A DNA stretch of 29,950 nt from positions 1 to 29,950 of the forward strand of contig JAEWNB010000179.1 of the NCBI GenBank assembly GCA_023392945.1, written 5' to 3'. The position numbers were made by a program, and so were the translations under genes. This stretch comes from Bacteroidota bacterium. GTDB lineage: Bacteria > Bacteroidota > Bacteroidia > Bacteroidales > WCHB1-69. Shown here one piece after another: positions 25,012 through 29,950 of this stretch. A model generated the notes under the pieces. The model was not told the DNA's origin and did not search any database. It worked only from the letters and a program-made list of their open reading frames with translations. How positions within the stretch are numbered: the stretch's first letter is position 1; every line of letters begins with the position of its first letter.

Positions 25012-25582
25012 ATTTAATTTTAGTCAATATTCCATCACTTTCTTTATATTCTCTTCCGCAACTTTTGCAAGTATAGCCATCTTTCAGTCGTGCTCCACAT
25101 TCGCATACCCATCCGATTTGCTTAGCAGGAACACCGGCCATAAGCGCATAGTCTTTTACATTTTTGGTTACCACTGCACCTGCGGCAATCATGGCACTTT
25201 TACCCACGGTATGTCCGCAAACAACAGTTGAATTTGCACCAAGAGAAGCCCCTTCTTTGATAAGAGTCTTGTCGTAAATTCCGTGAACAGGAAAATGAGC
25301 TCTCGGTGTGAGAACATTAGTAAATACGCAGGAAGGTCCACAGAAGACATTGTCTTCAAGTTCAACACCTTCATATACAGATACATTATTCTGAAGTCTA
25401 ACCCCATTGCCAATTTTTACGTTATTGGCTACGTTGACATTTTGACCAAGTGAGCAGTTTTCTCCCAAAGTGGAGCCTTTCTGAATATGGCAAAAATGCC
25501 ATATTTTAGTCCCTTTGCCAATAGTTACATGTTCATCAACATAACTTGATTCATGAACAAAAAAATCTTTATTTGATTCCAT
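25010..25582 (-). CDS. wbpD: WbpD-type UDP-GlcNAc(3NH2)A N-acetyltransferase (left-handed beta-helix)
   Basis: A 190-residue hexapeptide-repeat protein. Repeats of the I/V-G-x-x-x form run from about residue 15 to 150 (VTIGKGTKIWHFCHI, LGENCSLGQNVNVAN, VKIGNGVRLQNNVSVY), giving a trimeric left-handed beta-helix that uses acetyl-CoA. The helix ends with AGVPAKQIGWV. The tail carries CECG (Cys160, Cys162) and CKSCG (Cys172, Cys175), a likely small zinc ribbon. WbpD acetylates the 3-amino group formed by WbpE to give UDP-2,3-diacetamido-2,3-dideoxyglucuronate. It is placed between the dehydrogenase (31-base gap) and the aminotransferase (11-base gap) in a single operon. A related sugar acetyltransferase with another substrate is a weaker alternative. 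Confidence 0.88.
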   Translation of the reverse strand: MESNKDFFVHESSYVDEHVTIGKGTKIWHFCHIQKGSTLGENCSLGQNVNVANNVKIGNGVRLQNNVSVYEGVELEDNVFCGPSCVFTNVLTPRAHFPVHGIYDKTLIKEGASLGANSTVVCGHTVGKSAMIAAGAVVTKNVKDYALMAGVPAKQIGWVCECGARLKDGYTCKSCGREYKESDGILTKIK

Positions 25583-25613
25583 TTATTTGTTTATTTTTTA
25601 TTATTTAAAAATC

Positions 25614-26567
25614 TTATTTACTTATAATATTCTGGACATTCTCCAATACTTTAACCACTTCGTAGCCCGATTCACCTCCCGCAATTTCGATCGGTTGGTC
25701 GAAATGTTCCACAAAGTAAGTTAATTCTTCAGCCAAAGGGGCCTTTTTTTCATAAGGGATCACTTCATCAGGTTCTTCCACTTTGACAGGAATTCCGTTT
25801 ACAATGTCAATCCGCTTGTTATAGAAAAGGATCTCTTTTTCTTTGCTTGAATCGTCAAATGAGAGCATCCCCTTACTGCCAACAAGCACCAGCCGTTGTT
25901 CTTTAAAAGGATGCAACCATGAGACAAAAATATGAGCATGGATATTACCGGGATATTCAAATTGAGTCATGGTCACGTCAAAAATTTTATCCTGAAGGAA
26001 TTTTGCTCCTTTGGCCTCAATGCTAATAGCTGGCTTTTCAATTAAAAAGTCAAGTACGGAAATATCGTGCGGTGCAAATGACCAGAAGACATTCTCTTCG
26101 GTACGGACTGTTCCCAGATTTAATCTTGTCGAATAGACATAATGCAAATCACCGATTTTTCCGCTCTTGAGTACTTCTTTGATTTTTCGAATGGCAGGAT
26201 GGAAAAGCAAAATATGCCCTACCATCAAGTGTGCACCGGTTCTGGCGGCAATCTCTATCAGCTCTTTCGACTGTTCAGAATGAAGTGTCATTGGCTTTTC
26301 AATCAGTACATGCAGCCCTTTTTCAAGAATTTTCTTTCCTATTTCATAATGTGTTTCAGCAGGTGTAGCCACAATATAGCCGTCAAAGTTAGATTCAATA
26401 GCTTTTCCAACATCACAAAATCCCTGAATTCCGGGGTAGAGTTCCATGAGTTCTTTTAATCTTGCAGGATTTGTTTCGGCAATTGCGGCAAGATGACCTA
26501 ACTGTGACAGAGTTTTGATATGATTCTGGCCCCAGCGACCACCCCCGATAACACATATTTTCTTCAT
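25614..26567 (-). CDS. wbpB: WbpB-type UDP-GlcNAcA 3-dehydrogenase (Gfo/Idh/MocA family)
   Basis: A 317-residue NAD-dependent oxidoreductase. The Rossmann start is CVIGGGRWGQNHIKTL, with the common GxGxxG motif in a GGGRWG form. IEKPMTL holds catalytic Lys91, and WSFAPHDISVLDFL holds His167 and Asp168. WbpB oxidises C3 of UDP-GlcNAcA in a step linked to reduction of NAD by the same enzyme and recycled by 2-oxoglutarate in P. aeruginosa. It lies 39 bases after the 6-dehydrogenase that makes its substrate and before the acetyltransferase and aminotransferase. The Gfo/Idh/MocA family is broad, so the specific name rests on operon context. Confidence 0.86.
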   Translation of the reverse strand: MKKICVIGGGRWGQNHIKTLSQLGHLAAIAETNPARLKELMELYPGIQGFCDVGKAIESNFDGYIVATPAETHYEIGKKILEKGLHVLIEKPMTLHSEQSKELIEIAARTGAHLMVGHILLFHPAIRKIKEVLKSGKIGDLHYVYSTRLNLGTVRTEENVFWSFAPHDISVLDFLIEKPAISIEAKGAKFLQDKIFDVTMTQFEYPGNIHAHIFVSWLHPFKEQRLVLVGSKGMLSFDDSSKEKEILFYNKRIDIVNGIPVKVEEPDEVIPYEKKAPLAEELTYFVEHFDQPIEIAGGESGYEVVKVLENVQNIISK

Positions 26568-26606
26568 ATAGTATTCTTTTAAAGTTTATGAATAAGTAAC
26601 ATGATA

Positions 26607-27905
26607 TTATAAACATTTATAAGTAAATGACGCTACATCTTTAAATTTCTTACGGTAAAGACCTTTAATATCAAATAAAACGGCTCCCGGTTTGAGCAGT
26701 GATGAGAAATAATCAGCATCAAGATGAAGGTAATTTTGATGAGCCACGGCAACAACTACTCCATCATAATTACTGCCGGCTTTTTCTGAAATCTTTATTC
26801 CATATTCATGTTCAACCTCTTTGGAATCGGCATAGGGGTCAACCACTTCAATTTTAACACCATATTCCAGCAATTCATTAATGATGTCAATAACTTTGGT
26901 GTTTCGGACATCAGAAACATCTTCCTTAAAAGTAAATCCCATAATCAGTACTTTTGTATCTTTTACAAATGAACCGAGATTTATCATCATCTTGACCAAT
27001 CTTTTGGCAAGATAACCTCCCATAGAGTCGTTGACAAAACGACCGGATGTGATCATCTTGGTATGGTAGTTGAGTTGAGCTGCTTTGTGAACAAGATAAT
27101 AGGGATCTACCCCGATACAATGCCCTCCGACCAATCCGGGAGAAAAATTAAGGAAGTTCCATTTTGTAGAGGCAGCTTCCAAAACTTCAAAAACATTGAT
27201 ATCCATTCTATGGAAGAGTATATCCAACTCATTCATTAGAGCTATGTTGACATCTCGTTGAGTATTTTCTATAATTTTGGCAGCTTCGGCCACTTTGATG
27301 GATTCGGCACGATGAACTCCGGCCTTGATAACAATCTCATACACTTTTGCAATGGTGTCAAGTGCTTCGTCGTCACATCCGGAGACTATTTTTACGGTAT
27401 TGGTTAGGGTATGTATTTTATCTCCCGGATTAATACGCTCCGGAGAATAGCCGACTTTAAAGTCAAGTCCCGCTTTCAAACCCGAAAACTTTTCCAAAAT
27501 CGGAATGCAGTCTTCTTCGGTACACCCGGGGTAAACGGTAGATTCATAAACCACATAATCTCCTTTTTTAAGAACTTTCCCAACAGTAGAAGTAGCACTC
27601 AGAAGGGGTTTTAAATCAGGTTTTCTGGCATTGTCAATAGGAGTTGGAACCGCAACAATGTAGAAAGAGGCCTCCTGCAGCTTATCTAACGAAGAAGTGT
27701 ATTCAATGTCGGTATTCAGAAAATCAGTCGGTTCTTTTTCCTTACTGGGGTCAATTCCACGACGCATCAGATCAATCCTCTCTTCGGAAATGTCGAAACC
27801 GATGACTTTAACTGTTTTGCCAAATTCCAGCGCAATAGGGAGTCCCACATAGCCCAATCCTACAAGTGCCAGTTTCTTTTCTTTACTTAATAATTGATTA
27901 TACAT
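26607..27905 (-). CDS. wbpA: WbpA-type UDP-N-acetylhexosamine 6-dehydrogenase
   Basis: A 432-residue UDP-sugar dehydrogenase that oxidises the C6 hydroxyl to a carboxylate in two NAD-dependent steps. NAD-binding LALVGLGYVGLPIAL (12-26), ESTVYPGCTEE (121-131), EAAKIIENTQRDVNIALMNE (207-226, with Lys210 and Asn214) and the catalytic cysteine Cys263 in GGHCIGVDPYY are all present. It belongs to the WbpA/WbpO/TviB branch acting on UDP-GlcNAc or its epimers. Heading a run of wbpB, wbpD and wbpE favours UDP-GlcNAc as substrate, the first step toward UDP-GlcNAc3NAcA. UDP-ManNAc dehydrogenase activity is the alternative. A candidate -7 box lies about 105 bases upstream. Confidence 0.88.
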   Translation of the reverse strand: MYNQLLSKEKKLALVGLGYVGLPIALEFGKTVKVIGFDISEERIDLMRRGIDPSKEKEPTDFLNTDIEYTSSLDKLQEASFYIVAVPTPIDNARKPDLKPLLSATSTVGKVLKKGDYVVYESTVYPGCTEEDCIPILEKFSGLKAGLDFKVGYSPERINPGDKIHTLTNTVKIVSGCDDEALDTIAKVYEIVIKAGVHRAESIKVAEAAKIIENTQRDVNIALMNELDILFHRMDINVFEVLEAASTKWNFLNFSPGLVGGHCIGVDPYYLVHKAAQLNYHTKMITSGRFVNDSMGGYLAKRLVKMMINLGSFVKDTKVLIMGFTFKEDVSDVRNTKVIDIINELLEYGVKIEVVDPYADSKEVEHEYGIKISEKAGSNYDGVVVAVAHQNYLHLDADYFSSLLKPGAVLFDIKGLYRKKFKDVASFTYKCL

Positions 27906-28009
27906 ATAATAAAATAATATGAATTAATATTTTACGAATCTAATTTAAGTGACGTTTTTTTACACATATCTCATTTGAAACCAGAGTTCGTTTACAATTT
28001 CAAAAGGTG

Positions 28010-28017
28010 CAAAAATA
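28010..28017 (-). promoter_or_regulatory. Candidate -7 box for the wbp operon
   Basis: TATTTTTG on the minus strand matches TAnnTTTG. It lies 104 bases upstream of the wbpA ATG, leaving a long leader in which I see no riboswitch or clear hairpin. No TTTG is found at the normal -33 distance. Confidence 0.35.
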
Positions 28018-28093
28018 ATATTTTTAAGGAAATAAAAAGTAAAAAACAAATTGTTTTTCAATAGAAAATCCAAAGGGGTAAAAGGAATCAGTT

Positions 28094-28537
28094 TCACTTG
28101 GGTTTGCTTATGTATGCCAGCAGGTTTTTAGCTTCCTGCTGCAAGTTTATTTCCTCCGGAGTTTCCGCCGTCAAACTGATATTGTGTGGAGTTGGTCGTG
28201 TCTCATCATCTACATGACAAAAGGTGATGAAACCTTCCGAAAAAATATCGGCGGCTTTCTTTTGTTCATAAACTTTTATATAAACACTAAGACTGGTTCT
28301 GCCCGCTCTCACCACACGGCTGTCAAAAGCAAGGACATCTCCCGCATGAATGGGATACAGAAATTCCATTCCATGAATTTTTAGACAGACAATATGTTTG
28401 GTGCTTAGAAAGGCTGCTACTGCAACAAAACCCGATTCAACGAACCATTCGGCACAGCGTCCGGCAAAAAGAGTTCCGTGATGATTCAAATCCTCACTTT
28501 TTACCAAACGGAAAGAAAGATTACTTTTAAATGCCAT
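28094..28537 (-). CDS. Hotdog-fold acyl-CoA thioesterase
   Basis: A 147-residue single hotdog-domain protein. The family signature is LNHHGTLFAGRCAEWFVESG (17-36), followed by LYPIHAGDVLAFDSRV (60-75) and RAGRTSLSVYIKVY (77-90), the strand pattern of BFIT/YciA-type thioesterases. These hydrolyse acyl-CoA in the cytosol. In many of them the catalytic Asp occupies the position after W-M in the long helix (WMDE). Here the equivalent letters are WFVE, so Asp is replaced by Val33 while the following Glu34 is kept. Whether Glu34 takes over is open. The gene is monocistronic-looking, separated by 188 bases from wbpA downstream and by 127 from tRNA-Glu upstream. Confidence 0.82.
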   Translation of the reverse strand: MAFKSNLSFRLVKSEDLNHHGTLFAGRCAEWFVESGFVAVAAFLSTKHIVCLKIHGMEFLYPIHAGDVLAFDSRVVRAGRTSLSVYIKVYEQKKAADIFSEGFITFCHVDDETRPTPHNISLTAETPEEINLQQEAKNLLAYISKPK

Positions 28538-28635
28538 ACTATTATGATTTAATTATTTTCGTAAACGATGAAAATGGAGTATTTATTGCTTTTATTAACT
28601 GTTCATTTTTTTTATTCTTGAATTATTATTTTTGT

Positions 28636-28643
28636 TAATTTTG
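28636..28643 (+). promoter_or_regulatory. Candidate -7 box of tRNA-Glu
   Basis: TAATTTTG fits TAnnTTTG and lies 21 bases before the tRNA-Glu gene. A weak -33-like TTTA is present at 28611-28614, 21 bases upstream. Confidence 0.5.
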
Positions 28644-28664
28644 CAGCGTTAAAATTGAACAACC

Positions 28665-28735
28665 GCTGGATTCGTCTAAAGGTAGGACAGCAGATTCTCA
28701 GTCTGTCGATAGGGGTTCGATTCCCCTATTCAGTA
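28665..28735 (+). tRNA. tRNA-Glu (anticodon CTC)
   Basis: A 71-base class I tRNA. Acceptor GCTGGAT pairs with ATTCAGT (G-U first pair and one internal G-U), the D arm is GTCT...GGAC, the anticodon stem GCAGA/TCTGT holds loop TTCTCAG with anticodon CTC at 28697-28699, and the T arm AGGGG/CCCCT has loop TTCGATT. CCA is not encoded. It reads GAG. A weak first pair is the only irregularity. The following sequence is AT-rich, with no strong terminator. Confidence 0.92.
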
Positions 28736-28850
28736 CAAATATTCATGTAACTAATTGATTTTATTATACATGATTAAAATAGCCCATAAAAACGCACAAT
28801 TAAAATCAATTTTGTAACTGTCAGCTTACTATTTTGTGCTTTTGTTTTTC

Positions 28851-29648
28851 TTATAAAATATTGGTTTCCCTGTCAGCGATTGTTGCTCCTTGACCCAATG
28901 AAAAACAATCAACATATCCATTTATAATATAAAAGGCCAACTGTAATTTAATTTTCGATACTTCTCTTAATATAAAAACTAATAATAAGAGGTAAATAAA
29001 AATAAAAGCAATAATTGAAATAACAGTGTGAAAAACAGTAAGCAGGAATATTATTGTTAAAAATGAATTTATTAAAATATAATATTGATCCTTAATGCTA
29101 TTTCTTAATTGATCTTTTACAGCTTTTTCTTGAGTAATTGAACTATAATAATCAAATTGAACAATCAATTCATTGTTTTTCAAATTTAGAATATGTTCTT
29201 TAACATTATTACAATGTATGTCTATCCCTGTTACAGAACCTAACACTTCTGGCTGTGCCCAACTTTTCAGATAAAGCCATTTTAAAATATCATCTGAAAA
29301 ATCAATAAAAAGCTCTTTTGCTATCTGTGCTTCGGATTTAAAAATATTATCCAATTTGAATTTATTAATAATGGTTTTTATCAAATTAATTCTATAAATA
29401 AAGGATAACACATTTTGAATTAACAGAATAAGTAAATCTTGAATTTTTATACCGATTATTGCTACTAATCCTATTACAATAACAAGAGAAAGCCCTTGAA
29501 CAAAACCCGAAAAAGATTTTATTAAAGTAAACAACTTGCCAATCTCAATTTCTTTAATATAAAGTATTATCAGAATTGACAATACAGAAAACAGAAATCC
29601 CCAAAATAATTTTTGAAGGAACTTAGCAATATTTATTGAATTTTCCAT
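28851..29648 (-). CDS. Unrecognised membrane protein
   Basis: A 265-residue protein I do not recognise. Hydrophobic segments lie at about residues 14-32, 48-68, 70-85 and 188-227 (probably two). Between them is a soluble part (about 95-185) with few distinctive motifs, containing KSWAQPEVLGSVTGID and a single cysteine, and it ends in a polar tail (GQGATIADRETN). No catalytic signature is visible. The gene is markedly more AT-rich than the wbp and metabolic genes and follows a tRNA, both signs of a recently acquired or accessory region. The ATG at 29648 has a weak TACAATTG -7-like sequence 12 bases upstream on the minus strand. No partner gene is adjacent except the partial thioredoxin-like gene. 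Confidence 0.6.
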   Translation of the reverse strand: MENSINIAKFLQKLFWGFLFSVLSILIILYIKEIEIGKLFTLIKSFSGFVQGLSLVIVIGLVAIIGIKIQDLLILLIQNVLSFIYRINLIKTIINKFKLDNIFKSEAQIAKELFIDFSDDILKWLYLKSWAQPEVLGSVTGIDIHCNNVKEHILNLKNNELIVQFDYYSSITQEKAVKDQLRNSIKDQYYILINSFLTIIFLLTVFHTVISIIAFIFIYLLLLVFILREVSKIKLQLAFYIINGYVDCFSLGQGATIADRETNIL

Positions 29649-29680
29649 AATTATTTATTTCAATTGTACAACTTCCGGAA

Positions 29681-29770
29681 CTATATGCCTTTGGGGATTT
29701 GTGGAATTACTCCTTCCCGCTTACCAACGAAGCTATCGCGGAACTCACTTGCTCGGGTAATATCAAACCC
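29681..29770 (-). other. G+C-rich in-frame tail after the thioredoxin-like gene
   Basis: Directly after the TGA stop of the partial gene at the right end, the same frame stays open for 29 codons to a TAG at 29681-29683. It reads GFDITRASEFRDSFVGKREG followed by VIPQIPKGI. Base composition here is about half G+C, against strongly AT-rich sequence on both sides. It may be a short interspersed repeat inserted after the gene or a former C-terminal extension. Confidence 0.4.
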
Positions 29771-29950
29771 TCAATTAGCAATTTTAGCCTTAATAATTTT
29801 TTCTACATCTTTTGTAAATCCTTCATACCAACCACATGAATCCCAAATAACCTGCTTCGTTTTCATATCGATAAGGTATAATTGTGGATACCCCCGACAC
29901 GTACTCCCCATTTTCTTTGCCATATCCATATCATAACCACTACCATATGC
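29771..29950 (-). CDS. Thioredoxin-fold protein, C-terminal fragment (runs off the window)
   Basis: Read from the right edge leftward, the frame is open for 59 residues to TGA at 29771-29773, and the rest of the gene is beyond the window. The text STCRGYPQLYLIDMKTKQVI followed by WDSCGWYEGF is typical of the second half of TlpA/AhpC-type thioredoxin-like domains: the loop before the conserved cis-proline (GYPQLYLID), a beta-hairpin and a final helix (KDVEKIIKAKI). The active-site CxxC would lie in the missing N-terminal part. Redox role and location cannot be judged. It is oriented like the membrane protein downstream of it, 122 bases away. Confidence 0.6.
   Translation of the reverse strand, partial: AYGSGYDMDMAKKMGSTCRGYPQLYLIDMKTKQVIWDSCGWYEGFTKDVEKIIKAKIAN

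Noticed and set aside
28041..28060. AAAAAC/GTTTTT hairpin downstream of the thioesterase gene as a terminator
   Set aside because: The stem is six bases and almost all A-T with no stable core, which is expected by chance in this AT-rich stretch.
29664..29936. 90-codon plus-strand frame at the right end
   Set aside because: It is antisense to the thioredoxin-fold fragment and to the G+C-rich tail, and it has no family features.

Overview
The window looks like a chromosomal segment from a Bacteroidota genome, most likely the Bacteroidales. Four observations point there: low G+C content, a Porphyromonas-type dipeptidyl peptidase 11 (S46 family), candidate promoters with the Bacteroidota -7 box TAnnTTTG instead of sigma70 boxes, and mostly A-rich start regions without a Shine-Dalgarno sequence. 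The species cannot be named from the sequence alone.

Left end (1-2720): the 3' part of an outer-membrane beta-barrel gene converges on an M20 metallodipeptidase. A gene-poor stretch of about 600 bp follows, holding the C-terminal remnant of a transposase. Middle plus-strand block (2721-13063): a nine-gene surface-polysaccharide locus with a Wzy-type polymerase, a Wzx-type flippase, two GT4 and one GT2 glycosyltransferases, a DegT-type sugar aminotransferase, a WbpI-like UDP-sugar 2-epimerase, an IspD/TarI-type cytidylyltransferase and a second Wzy_C-type protein that resembles an O-antigen ligase. It ends at a convergent junction containing a 17-bp perfect hairpin.

Minus block 13253-16819: pepE, a dihydroorotate-dehydrogenase-like flavoprotein of unknown function, and a single-chain aconitase-family dehydratase (LeuC-LeuD-like fusion), in an apparent operon. 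A tRNA-Leu/tRNA-Gly pair with a clear promoter and terminator is divergent from it. Minus block 17228-23782: DPP11, a PlsC-type acyltransferase, a MATE exporter and a YfcC-family carrier, closely spaced. Minus block 23871-27905: wbpA-wbpB-wbpD-wbpE, ending at a 9-bp-stem terminator that abuts the promoter of the DPP11 gene.

Taken together, the four wbp genes and the wbpI-like gene about 13 kb away could encode all five steps from UDP-GlcNAc to UDP-2,3-diacetamido-2,3-dideoxy-mannuronate. That sugar, or its gluco precursor, could feed the O-antigen made by the plus-strand locus. In Porphyromonas gingivalis the related Wbp/Vim pathway makes the sugar linking type IX secretion cargo to A-LPS, so a role in cargo anchoring is possible here but only an inference.

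Right end (28094-29950): a hotdog thioesterase, tRNA-Glu(CTC), an unrecognised AT-rich membrane-protein gene, and the 3' end of a thioredoxin-fold gene that leaves the window. The last part has the look of an accessory region beginning at the tRNA. I found no CRISPR array, intact insertion sequence, prophage or known defence system.
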